A stretch of DNA of 18,079 nt from an uncultured Bacilli bacterium. GTDB lineage: Bacteria > Bacillota_I > Bacilli_A > RF39 > UBA660. Position numbers and translations under genes: made by a program. The notes under the pieces are model-generated. The model saw only the letters and a list, made by a program, of their open reading frames with translations. It was not told the DNA's origin and made no database searches. The stretch's first letter is position 1. Each line of letters starts with the position of its first letter. This document shows positions 1 to 6,888 of this stretch, in pieces. Location of the stretch: contig CANRGQ010000024.1 in assembly GCA_947630195.1 (NCBI GenBank), positions 1 through 18,079 of the forward strand, given 5' to 3'.

Positions 1-176
1 ACTTTACATTCAACTGATGCTCCTTTAACGGTAGGATTACCTACAATGCCATCAACGAATAACACTTCATCGAATTTAACTGTCTTTCCTACTTCAGCAT
101 CAATTTTTTCCACGTAGATAACATCATTTTCAGATACATAGTATTGTTTTCCACCGGTTACAAATACTGCTTTCAT
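1..176 (-). CDS. rplU: 50S ribosomal protein L21, N-terminal part (runs off left edge)
   Basis: L21 is a 23S rRNA-binding protein of the large ribosomal subunit. The first 58 residues are visible. They begin MKAVFVTGGKQYYV and continue through a VEKIDAEVGKTV stretch and a VLFVDG stretch, all typical of the L21 N-terminal beta-barrel; the remaining 40 or so residues lie outside the window. The ATG at 174-176 is preceded by a perfect AGGAGG at 183-188, six bases away. It sits downstream of SpoIVFA/SpoIVFB-like genes, as in Bacillus, where ysxB and rpmA usually follow. Its own promoter and a structured leader lie at 177-310. Identity is secure; only the length is unknown. Confidence 0.95.
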   Translation of the reverse strand, partial: MKAVFVTGGKQYYVSENDVIYVEKIDAEVGKTVKFDEVLFVDGIVGNPTVKGASVECK

Positions 177-277
177 TTCATACCTCCTTATTATTTTTTT
201 AAGTCGCGCCCTTGAGGTGCTAATTAAATAGACTTTTAACCTTTTTAGTGCGGTTTTTTCCGAAATGACTTAAACGT
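177..277 (-). ncRNA. Probable ribosomal protein L21 leader (5' UTR of rplU)
   Basis: The roughly 100-base untranslated leader is folded by a long-range perfect 8-bp helix: TTTAAGTC (267-274) pairs with GACTTAAA (198-205). Inside lie a small CGG/CCG hairpin with an A-rich loop (251-262) and an imperfect GC-rich hairpin (206-220). The RBS follows just outside the closing helix. Firmicutes rplU operons are known to carry an L21 leader believed to bind L21 for autoregulation. Position and architecture fit that family, but I could not compare it with the Rfam consensus. There is no T-rich tail behind the closing helix, so control of translation is likelier than termination. Confidence 0.6.
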
Positions 278-281
278 GATA

Positions 282-310
282 ATTGTATCAAAAATCACGG
301 CTTTTGTCAA
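282..310 (-). promoter_or_regulatory. Sigma-A promoter of rplU
   Basis: A consensus -35 TTGACA (305-310) is followed after exactly 17 bases by a -10 TACAAT (282-287). Transcription should start near 275-277, immediately before the closing helix of the leader. The promoter overlaps the last codons and stop of the SpoIVFB-like gene. Ribosomal protein genes therefore have their own strong start, independent of the upstream mre/spoIVF operon. Confidence 0.8.
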
Positions 311-1058
311 ACAATTCCCGTAATTTTTCTTTCTCGCTTATATAGTGATTATTCTTTTTAAAATAATGGTAAGTATTTTTCTTTAAATCTTGCATACTTT
401 TGGTATGATTATCAATTTTTTGATATTCTAAATCATAAAGATAACGCTCAAGTAAAAATCTTTTATTTAAGTATTTATAGTTTTTTAGATATTCTCCTAT
501 TTTATAGATTAAAAAAGTAATAATAAAATAGTTATATAAATGAAAGTAAATATTTAAAAATATAAATATTAAAATAAAAAATAAAGATAAATAAAAGTTT
601 AAATAATAAGATTTATGATAAGAGAGGAATTTTTCCATAATTAAATGACAAAAATTACTACCATCTAAAGGAATAATGGGTAAAATATTAAAGATAATTA
701 TGGTATAAGAATAAGTAAGAAATAAATGATAGGTTGTGATACTTAAATAACTTTTAAATAAGTAAAGAATAATTAGGAAAATAAATTGACTAAGAATACC
801 TCCAAGAGATATTAAAATATCTTTATTTATATTACTATTGATTTTATTATTATAGGTTGTAAAGCCTCCAAAGGGAAAGAGTTCAACTTTTAGGATATCA
901 TAACCAAAAAGTTTAATAAAAAATAAATGTCCTAACTCATGAATAAAACAAATAAACATAATGATAAAGATATTTTTTAAGAGTCCACATAAAAAACATA
1001 GTAATATAAAGATATAAGTATAGTTATTTATTTTAAACTTCTTTAAGATATTCTTCAT
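288..1058 (-). CDS. spoIVFB: SpoIVFB-like intramembrane zinc metalloprotease (M50 family)
   Basis: Site-2-protease-type intramembrane protease; Bacillus SpoIVFB cleaves pro-sigma-K in the forespore membrane. The zinc motif HELGH is at residues 40-44 (His40, Glu41, His44), and the second metal motif NILPIIPLDG is at 124-133 with Asp132. This closely matches the spacing of the SpoIVFB active site (His43, Glu44, His47, Asp137). About six hydrophobic segments cover residues 12-200, followed by a basic, charged C-terminal tail. The start overlaps the end of the SpoIVFA-like gene by 26 bases and has no clear Shine-Dalgarno, suggesting translational coupling. Base composition is extreme, with stretches such as 541-600 holding only four G/C in 60. 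M50 family membership is certain. The SpoIVFB assignment rests mostly on its position between a SpoIVFA-like gene and rplU, and whether the host sporulates is unknown. Confidence 0.8.
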   Translation of the reverse strand: MKNILKKFKINNYTYIFILLCFLCGLLKNIFIIMFICFIHELGHLFFIKLFGYDILKVELFPFGGFTTYNNKINSNINKDILISLGGILSQFIFLIILYLFKSYLSITTYHLFLTYSYTIIIFNILPIIPLDGSNFCHLIMEKFLSYHKSYYLNFYLSLFFILIFIFLNIYFHLYNYFIITFLIYKIGEYLKNYKYLNKRFLLERYLYDLEYQKIDNHTKSMQDLKKNTYHYFKKNNHYISEKEKLRELFDKSRDF

Positions 1059-1635
1059 AATCTAAGTAAACACTATCTTTTTTTAAAGTGAGGATAATAA
1101 AGTCTTCCTTTGCTTCTCCAATTAAACTATCTTTTTCTAAATAATCATATAAAGTTATATTTTCATTTTGAATACCACTGTAGGAATAATCAATACCATC
1201 ATTACCTTGAATAATAATGGTGTGTCCTTCATCTTTATCCCCAATAAAGACCACTATTCCCCCATTAATTAAAGAAATGGGTGAGCCTTGAGTTACTTTT
1301 ATTTTAACGCCATTATCAATTTTTTCATAAGGGTTATTCTTTAAACTTTCGCCACTTACCATTAAAGAAGTATCCTCTGCTTTAGGAATTAAAGAGCCAA
1401 ACTTATCTTGATACCATTTATTAATTTGGGTAAATTTTAAATTATCTTCAAAAAGATATTTATTAATATAGACTTCATTTTGACTATCTAGTTTTAAAAA
1501 TATCGAAATACTTATAACTAAGATAATACTTAATAAAACTCTTGTTATTAAACCTTTTAAATATTTAATTTTTTTATTATCGTTGTTATTACTATAATTA
1601 TGATGTCTTTTACTACTTATTTTATATGGATTCAT
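1033..1635 (-). CDS. spoIVFA: SpoIVFA-like membrane protein with degenerate LytM/M23 domain
   Basis: SpoIVFA of Bacillus anchors and restrains the protease SpoIVFB in the sporulation membrane. Here a basic, Asn-rich N-terminus precedes one membrane segment (about residues 29-47), a linker, and a C-terminal beta-rich domain (about 105-185) of M23/LytM type, recognisable from GGIVVFIGDKDEGHTIIIQG. The metal-binding histidine of the usual YAHL motif is replaced (YSYSG), so the domain should not be a peptidase, as in SpoIVFA. I chose the ATG at 1633-1635 over an in-frame GTG at 1642-1644, because the GGGG of the RBS (1644-1647) is 8 bases from the ATG but overlaps the GTG. The gene lies 32 bases after mreD and overlaps the protease gene. 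Identity rests on domain plus order. Confidence 0.72.
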   Translation of the reverse strand: MNPYKISSKRHHNYSNNNDNKKIKYLKGLITRVLLSIILVISISIFLKLDSQNEVYINKYLFEDNLKFTQINKWYQDKFGSLIPKAEDTSLMVSGESLKNNPYEKIDNGVKIKVTQGSPISLINGGIVVFIGDKDEGHTIIIQGNDGIDYSYSGIQNENITLYDYLEKDSLIGEAKEDFIILTLKKDSVYLDYEEYLKEV

Positions 1636-1643
1636 GTTATTCA

Positions 1644-1647
1644 CCCC
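1644..1647 (-). promoter_or_regulatory. RBS that fixes the start of the SpoIVFA-like gene
   Basis: A GGGGTGA stretch provides the Shine-Dalgarno core at 1644-1647. It has good spacing (8 bases) only to the ATG at 1633-1635. The upstream in-frame GTG (1642-1644) lies inside this element and is unlikely to be used. Confidence 0.6.
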
Positions 1648-1667
1648 ATAAATTATATGAATAAGTT

Positions 1668-2066
1668 TTAAGTAATATGTTTTTTACTTAAGATATTATA
1701 ACAAAGTAAATAGAAAAACATATTAATAAGTAAGTTACTTCCTAAACTTACAAATAAACTTCTGATACTGGTTAAAGCCATTAAATTACTTAATATAATA
1801 TAAGCATTATAGTTAAAAAGAAAGAAGAAAAGGTAGGAAAGGATATTATCTAAATTAAGAAAGGTAAATATTTTATTTAAAAAATACATAATCGTTAAAA
1901 TAATTAAATTATAATAGTAAGTATTAAAGACAATAAAGTCTAATATTAAAGCGGTAAGTAAATAATATTTATAAGATTTTTGATATAGAAATGTAAGAAA
2001 GAAGAAAGAGGTATAAGGACTATAATTATTAATTAAGATATCAAGGAAGATTAAAGGATATATCAT
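1668..2066 (-). CDS. mreD: Rod shape-determining membrane protein MreD
   Basis: MreD is the multi-pass membrane member of the elongasome, working with MreB, MreC, RodA and PBP2 in sidewall peptidoglycan synthesis. The 132 residues are almost wholly hydrophobic, with about four or five membrane segments and the MreD-like opening YPLIFLDILINNYSP. MreD is usually about 160-175 residues, so this is a short version. It starts in an ATGA overlap with mreC and has a perfect AGGAGG (2071-2076) inside the end of mreC. Sequence alone is weakly diagnostic, as for most MreD proteins; the call depends strongly on its place directly after mreC. Confidence 0.75.
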   Translation of the reverse strand: MIYPLIFLDILINNYSPYTSFFFLTFLYQKSYKYYLLTALILDFIVFNTYYYNLIILTIMYFLNKIFTFLNLDNILSYLFFFLFNYNAYIILSNLMALTSIRSLFVSLGSNLLINMFFYLLCYNILSKKHIT

Positions 2067-2704
2067 AAATCCTCCTTAATTACGGTTACATATAATAAAT
2101 CTTTAATATTAAGCTGGTAATCGACAATGATTACTTCTTCAATACCCGAAGTATTTTTCTTTATTTCTTTAACAGTACCAATATATATATTTTCTTTAGT
2201 AATACCAATACCGGAAGTATAGATACGGTCCCCGACTAAAATATTTGCATTATTCGAAATATTTTGGACAGTTAGAAGGCCATCATCCATCATTAATATT
2301 CCGACTTCTTCATTTATTTTTACGGATATTTTACTTTTATTATTGGTAATTAATTTAACAATACTGGTATTTTTATTTACTTTATCGATAACTCCCACTA
2401 AAGTATTATCATATATAACAACATTATTTTTTAAATCTTTATCTTTACCTCCTCTTATCGTTATTTCATTTAAATAATTATAAATATCTTTATAAATAAT
2501 ATAAGTATTTAAATAGTCTGTTTCATAAATTAAATCTATTTCATTAAATTCTAAAAGTTTATTATAATCTGATTCGGTAATACTACAACGCATGGGTGTA
2601 TACACATTATCTTTAATGGTAAATAGTTTATAGATAGGTTCTTTAAGTAAAAAGATTAAAAATAAGATGATAAAAAGATAAGAATCTTGGATAAATTTTT
2701 TCAT
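2063..2704 (-). CDS. mreC: Rod shape-determining protein MreC
   Basis: MreC is the bitopic scaffold of the elongasome, linking cytoskeletal MreB to extracellular peptidoglycan synthases. A membrane segment spans about residues 8-24, followed by a short helical region (about 45-80) and the paired beta-barrel domain (about 85-210). The conserved barrel motif appears as GDRIYTSGIG then IYIGTVKEI, ending in a LLYVTVI strand, as in MreC proteins. At 213 residues it is shorter than the usual 270-300, mainly in the coiled coil. Start and stop lie in 4-base ATGA overlaps with the SPOR gene upstream and mreD downstream. No mreB precedes it. The start lacks a good Shine-Dalgarno, which suggests coupling to the upstream gene. 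Confidence 0.88.
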   Translation of the reverse strand: MKKFIQDSYLFIILFLIFLLKEPIYKLFTIKDNVYTPMRCSITESDYNKLLEFNEIDLIYETDYLNTYIIYKDIYNYLNEITIRGGKDKDLKNNVVIYDNTLVGVIDKVNKNTSIVKLITNNKSKISVKINEEVGILMMDDGLLTVQNISNNANILVGDRIYTSGIGITKENIYIGTVKEIKKNTSGIEEVIIVDYQLNIKDLLYVTVIKEDL

Positions 2705-3132
2705 AGACTAATACTTTCTACATAAAGGTCTAGGATACCTTGATTTACTTTATCAAAGACAGCTTCATCAGTTGTGTTTTGTAAAATAGTTTCGTAGTTT
2801 TCGAGTTCATTATAGAAGTTACTGGTCGTATTAATCGTTTTTAAATTTATACTAATATTTTTATCTTCAAAATAGACAACCATTTTATTGACAATATCGA
2901 TATTTTTATAAATACCCGAATATATTTTATAAACATCACCATCTTTTAATATAATACTAGAAGGAAGAGTTTTCGCTAGTTCTTGAGCTTTTTCTTCTTC
3001 CGTAAAAGCTCCGATTTGAAAAGCATAGACTAAATATTCTTTTGCTTTAAAAATATTATTATTTAAGATGAGTTCTGCGAAAAGGACTCCTAAAACTATC
3101 CATATGACAATTATAATAATTATTCTCTTCAT
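2701..3132 (-). CDS. Membrane-anchored SPOR-domain protein (SpoIIB-like position)
   Basis: A single N-terminal membrane segment (about residues 3-24) is followed by a SPOR domain (about 35-100), seen in YAFQIGAFTEEEKAQELA and then DGDVYKIYSGIY. SPOR domains bind denuded septal glycan strands, so the protein probably sits outside the membrane at a division or engulfment septum. The last 40 residues are helical and unassigned. The start has an AAGGTGA RBS, and the stop overlaps the mreC start (ATGA). In Bacillus the SPOR-containing SpoIIB is encoded a few genes before mreBCD, so this may be its counterpart. That link rests on position and domain only, so I give no symbol. Confidence 0.78.
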   Translation of the reverse strand: MKRIIIIIVIWIVLGVLFAELILNNNIFKAKEYLVYAFQIGAFTEEEKAQELAKTLPSSIILKDGDVYKIYSGIYKNIDIVNKMVVYFEDKNISINLKTINTTSNFYNELENYETILQNTTDEAVFDKVNQGILDLYVESISL

Positions 3133-3154
3133 CTTATCACCTTAAGACTACTAT

Positions 3155-3182
3155 AACATAAGTATTTTAAAATAATTGTCGA
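3155..3182 (-). promoter_or_regulatory. Possible promoter of the SPOR-mreC-mreD-spoIVF operon
   Basis: A -35-like TCGACA (3177-3182) and a weak -10 TATGTT (3155-3160) are separated by 16 bases and lie about 23 bases before the SPOR gene. The match is 5/6 and 4/6, in DNA so AT-rich that chance matches are common. Confidence 0.35.
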
Positions 3183-3206
3183 ACGAAAGAAAAAGATTTA
3201 ACTTTT

Positions 3207-3235
3207 TAAAAAATAAAAAGAGAATTAAACTCCTT
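3207..3235 (-). terminator. Weak possible terminator at the end of smc
   Basis: AAGGAG (3230-3235) can pair with CTCTTT (3217-3222), with one G-U pair, around a loop that contains the smc stop codon. A T-rich tract follows (3207-3219). The stem is short and mostly AT, so read-through into the SPOR/mre genes is likely. Confidence 0.35.
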
Positions 3236-6158
3236 CCAGTTTAACTCCCACTACTTTACTAATTCCCGCATTTTGCATCGTTATTCCATATAAGACATCA
3301 GCATATTCCATCATTCTCTTTTTATGGGTAATAAGAATATATTGACTATCTAATTTCTTTTTATTTAGATATTCCCCAAATAAATCGACATTAACTTCAT
3401 CTAAAGCGGCCTCAACTTCATCTAAAACAATAAATGGTACGGGAGAGACATTAAGAATCGCAAATAACAAGCAAATGGCTGTTAAGGCTTTTTCTCCTCC
3501 TGATAAACTTTGGGTATTATTTATTTTTTTACCTGGTGGCGTAATAATCATTTCAATACCCGTATTTAAATAATCATCTGGGTTAGTTAGTTCTAATCTT
3601 CCTTCTCCTCCTTGGAACATTATTTTAAATACTTTGCTAAATTCACTGGCTACTTTGGTAAATGTTTCTTTAAATTTATCTTCCATAATATTATCCATAT
3701 CATTAATAATATTATATAAACCTTCCATCGATACTTCTAAATCATTTTTTTGTTTGGTAAGAAATTCATATCTTTCATTAATTCTCTTATATTCTTCAAT
3801 ACTACCCGTATTGACATCACCAAGAGATTTAATTTCATTTTTAAATTTATGAACTTCTTTTCGGGCTAAATCTTCATCCATATCTAAACTAAAATTATCT
3901 TTCGCATATTCATAAGTTAAATTATAGTCTTCATTTAAAGTAAGAAGTAAATTATCTAATTTTACATTATATTTTGCCATATTTACTTTAACTTCATTTA
4001 AATTATTTGAAACATCCCTATATTCTTTATTCGCATTATTTACTTTAAGTTGTAATTCTCTTAAGTCATTACTTAAAGTATCTTTTTTATTCTTAGCATC
4101 ATTAATAGTATTCTCTAACTTTTCTTTTTCAATATTTAAAGTATTAAGTTTATTTAAGATATTTTCAAGAGTCTTATCTAAACTATTATTTTCTAAATTA
4201 TTTAGACCCATAATATCATTCTTAACTACTTTTAATTTTTCTTCATATTCATCTAGAATCGTTATTTTACTATCTTTAATCGTTGTTAAATTAGTGACTT
4301 CTTTTCCTATTTCTTCTAGTTTATTACTTAGTATTTCATAATCACTATTTAAATTCTTAAGTTCTACTTCTATATTTTCTTGTTTTCTGGTATTTTCCTC
4401 TAATTTATTTTGATAGTTTTCTAAATCACTTTTTAAATTGACATTACTATGTTTATAAACCGTACCACCACTTATACTACCCCCAGCATAAATAATAGAA
4501 CCATCTAAAGATATTACACGAAAACGGTAATTCATTATTTTAGCAATTAAGTTCATCGTATCAATATCTTTAGCCACAATGACATTGCCCATTTGGTTTT
4601 CCATAATATTTTGGTACTTTTCATCATATTTAACTAAATCGGATAAAATACCTACATATCCATTTATTTTAGTTAATCTCTCAATGGTTTCTTTATCCAT
4701 ATACCGAGATTTAATAATATTTAAGGGTAAGAAGGTAGCCCGACCTAAATTATTATCTTTTAAATAACTAATGGCACTTTTAGCAGAGGCCTCATTATCA
4801 ACCACAATGAAATTTGCTGATGAAGATAGGACAACTTCTAAAGCCATTTCATAATCCCTATCTATAGTAAGTAGTGATGATATCGTATTATGAATACCTT
4901 TAAGTCTAGGATTATTTAAAATACTTCTTACACTTTGCGGTACTTTTTCATTATTTAAGATATTAGATTTTAGAATATCAATTCTATTTTCTAAATATTG
5001 TTTATCTTTTTCTAAATCTTCTAAATCTTTATTATAAGTACTTATTCTTAGTTTTAAATTATTTAATTCAATATTACTTTCATTATTTAAAGCCATCTTT
5101 TCTTTAATATTTTCTTTTAAAGTATCGATTTCATTATTCGTAACATCAATATTTTTAATTAAAGATAATTCTTCTTCTTTTAAATTAATTAAATTATTTT
5201 GGACTTTATCTTGACTATATTCATATTTAGTTCTTTCAATGGTAATTCTCTTATCACTATCAAGTTTCGCTATTTCTTCCGTTAAAGCCAGTAATTTTTT
5301 AGTGTTTTCACTGATTTTATCATCTAATTTATATATTTTAAGATTTAATTCTTCTTCTTTTTCATTATTGGTAATTTTTTGCATACTTTCGAGTTTTTTA
5401 GTTAAGGCATCTTCTTCTTTTTCTAAAGATACATATTCTTTATGAATATTAGTAATATCACTCGTAACTAAAGCCACTTCCGTATTTTTTAAATTATTTT
5501 TAAGTTCTAAGTATTTTTCCGCTACTTCCGCATCTTTCTTTAAAGGATCTCTTGTTAAAGATAGTTCATCAATAACTAAATTAATACTATCTAAATTATC
5601 TTTCGTTTTATCAAGTTTTCTTAAAGATTCTTCTTTCCGCATTTTATATTTTAAAACACCGGCCGCACTTTCGATAATAACTCTTCTACTCTCTGGCTTA
5701 CTATTTACGATATCACTAACCGTACCTTGCGAGATGATATTAAAAGCATCAGTCCCGGCTCCGGAATCGATAAATAAATTAGTAATATCTTTAAGTCTTA
5801 CTTTGGTATTATTTAAATAATATTCATTTTCACCACTTTTATAAATACATCTTTTTACTTCCACTTCTCTAAAGTCCGTATTAAGATAATTGTCTTTATT
5901 ATCAAAAGTTAAAGTAACCGATGCTTTACTCATAGGTTTAGTTGTACTTGAACCACTGAAAATAACATCACTCATGATGTTACCACCCCGAAGTGATTTT
6001 AGGGATTGTTCTCCTAAAACCCACCGAATAGCATCGACGATATTACTTTTACCACTTCCATTGGGACCCACAATTGCCGTAATACCTTTATTTAGTTCAA
6101 AGGTTGTCTTATTGGCAAACGATTTGAACCCCTCTATTTTTACACTCTTTAAATACAT
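3225..6158 (-). CDS. smc: Chromosome partition/condensin ATPase Smc, with shortened arms
   Basis: Smc is the core of the Smc-ScpAB condensin that folds and segregates the chromosome by ATP-driven loop extrusion. The N-terminal head has Walker A GPNGSGKSN at residues 31-39. Coiled coil covers about 165-410, the hinge about 413-570 (ending GGSISGGT), and a second coil about 570-800. The C-terminal head carries the ABC signature LSGGEKAL near 883 and Walker B FIVLDEVEAALDE near 911. All ATPase motifs are intact. At 977 residues it is about 200 shorter than the usual 1,180 or so of Firmicutes; both arms are shortened by similar amounts while heads and hinge are full size. The AAGGTGA RBS supports the start. 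rnc lies 17 bases upstream, the same rnc-smc pairing as in Bacillus, but ftsY does not follow. Confidence 0.96.
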   Translation of the reverse strand: MYLKSVKIEGFKSFANKTTFELNKGITAIVGPNGSGKSNIVDAIRWVLGEQSLKSLRGGNIMSDVIFSGSSTTKPMSKASVTLTFDNKDNYLNTDFREVEVKRCIYKSGENEYYLNNTKVRLKDITNLFIDSGAGTDAFNIISQGTVSDIVNSKPESRRVIIESAAGVLKYKMRKEESLRKLDKTKDNLDSINLVIDELSLTRDPLKKDAEVAEKYLELKNNLKNTEVALVTSDITNIHKEYVSLEKEEDALTKKLESMQKITNNEKEEELNLKIYKLDDKISENTKKLLALTEEIAKLDSDKRITIERTKYEYSQDKVQNNLINLKEEELSLIKNIDVTNNEIDTLKENIKEKMALNNESNIELNNLKLRISTYNKDLEDLEKDKQYLENRIDILKSNILNNEKVPQSVRSILNNPRLKGIHNTISSLLTIDRDYEMALEVVLSSSANFIVVDNEASAKSAISYLKDNNLGRATFLPLNIIKSRYMDKETIERLTKINGYVGILSDLVKYDEKYQNIMENQMGNVIVAKDIDTMNLIAKIMNYRFRVISLDGSIIYAGGSISGGTVYKHSNVNLKSDLENYQNKLEENTRKQENIEVELKNLNSDYEILSNKLEEIGKEVTNLTTIKDSKITILDEYEEKLKVVKNDIMGLNNLENNSLDKTLENILNKLNTLNIEKEKLENTINDAKNKKDTLSNDLRELQLKVNNANKEYRDVSNNLNEVKVNMAKYNVKLDNLLLTLNEDYNLTYEYAKDNFSLDMDEDLARKEVHKFKNEIKSLGDVNTGSIEEYKRINERYEFLTKQKNDLEVSMEGLYNIINDMDNIMEDKFKETFTKVASEFSKVFKIMFQGGEGRLELTNPDDYLNTGIEMIITPPGKKINNTQSLSGGEKALTAICLLFAILNVSPVPFIVLDEVEAALDEVNVDLFGEYLNKKKLDSQYILITHKKRMMEYADVLYGITMQNAGISKVVGVKLEGV

Positions 6159-6175
6159 AATTCACCTTACTTTAA

Positions 6176-6826
6176 CTATTTAGCCGATTTTTTATAAGCA
6201 TCAAAAGCGGCATTTTGTTCAGCTTCTTTTTTACTCTTACCGATGCCTCTTCCATAAATAATATTATCTATTTTAACTATTACTTCAAATGTTTTATCAT
6301 GTGCTTCCCCAGTTTCTTTCACTAAAACATACTCTAGAGATTTCTTATCCGTTTGGACACATTCTTGAAGCATTGTTTTGTAGTCTCCAAAGAAAACAAA
6401 ATCTTTTTCAATATAAGGAACCACTATTTTGTAAATATAACTTTTGGCAAAATCATAACCAAAAGATAAATAGATAGCCCCTAAAACACTTTCGAAAACA
6501 TCCGCAATAATCGTATCGTTTACATTGCCTTCTTGACCGTGTCCTACTCTAATAAGTTTAGGAAGTCCCATTTCTTTAGCATAATAAGCAAGGGCTTGTT
6601 CACAAACGAAACTGGCTCTTTTTTTGGTCATTACGCCTTCTTTATAATCCGTATTTTCATAAAAATATTCACTTGTTATAAGTTCTAAAACGGCATCTCC
6701 TAAGAATTCCAATCTTTCATAATTATGACAATTTTTATGTTCATTAGAATAACTACTATGAGTAAGAGCTTCTTTAAGTAATTCTTCATTAATACCTTTT
6801 AAATTATATTTATCGATAAATTCCAT
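6176..6826 (-). CDS. rnc: Ribonuclease III
   Basis: Double-strand-specific endoribonuclease for rRNA precursor processing and turnover of structured or antisense RNA. The signature ERLEFLGDAVLEL begins at residue 37. The four acidic metal ligands are present as Glu40, Asp44, Asp109 and Glu112, the last two within IIADVFESVLGAIYL. A C-terminal dsRNA-binding domain (about 146-216) ends in the characteristic GIGKSKKEAEQNAA. At 216 residues it is slightly short for the family but complete. It is the first gene of an rnc-smc transcript with its own extended -10 promoter just after the gatB terminator. The predicted 5' UTR is only about ten bases, with a modest GGTGA Shine-Dalgarno. Confidence 0.96.
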   Translation of the reverse strand: MEFIDKYNLKGINEELLKEALTHSSYSNEHKNCHNYERLEFLGDAVLELITSEYFYENTDYKEGVMTKKRASFVCEQALAYYAKEMGLPKLIRVGHGQEGNVNDTIIADVFESVLGAIYLSFGYDFAKSYIYKIVVPYIEKDFVFFGDYKTMLQECVQTDKKSLEYVLVKETGEAHDKTFEVIVKIDNIIYGRGIGKSKKEAEQNAAFDAYKKSAK

Positions 6827-6843
6827 ATAATCACCATAATATG

Positions 6844-6852
6844 ATTATATCA
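6844..6852 (-). promoter_or_regulatory. Extended -10 promoter of rnc-smc
   Basis: TGATATAAT gives a perfect -10 (6844-6849) with the TGN extension (6850-6852). There is no recognisable -35, as expected for an extended -10 promoter. It lies between the gatB terminator and the rnc start, so rnc-smc can be transcribed independently. Confidence 0.6.
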
Positions 6853-6853
6853 T

Positions 6854-6888
6854 AAAATTAAAAAAACTGATACTTTATCTATCAGTTT
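6854..6888 (-). terminator. Rho-independent terminator of the hisS-gatB operon
   Basis: A perfect 9-bp inverted repeat, AAACTGATA (6880-6888) and TATCAGTTT (6864-6872), with a 7-base loop is followed on the minus strand by a T-rich tail. The stem begins inside the gatB stop codon. GC content is low, but pairing is perfect and it separates two clearly distinct operons. Confidence 0.75.

Noticed and set aside
2063..2066. Mycoplasma-type genetic code (TGA as Trp), suggested by the extreme AT content
   Set aside because: TGA ends the mreC and SPOR genes in ATGA overlaps and ends the SpoIVFB-like gene. Reading through would fuse the frames, and the domains end properly at these stops.
5890..6183. 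Plus-strand open frames, also at 3634-3852, 4579-4767, 5239-5445, 6289-6477, 12981-13163, 13212-13469, 16415-16708, 16898-17128 and 17158-17481
   Set aside because: Each lies opposite a well-supported minus-strand gene, lacks an RBS and encodes a low-complexity Leu/Ser/Phe-rich peptide typical of antisense reading of AT-rich genes.
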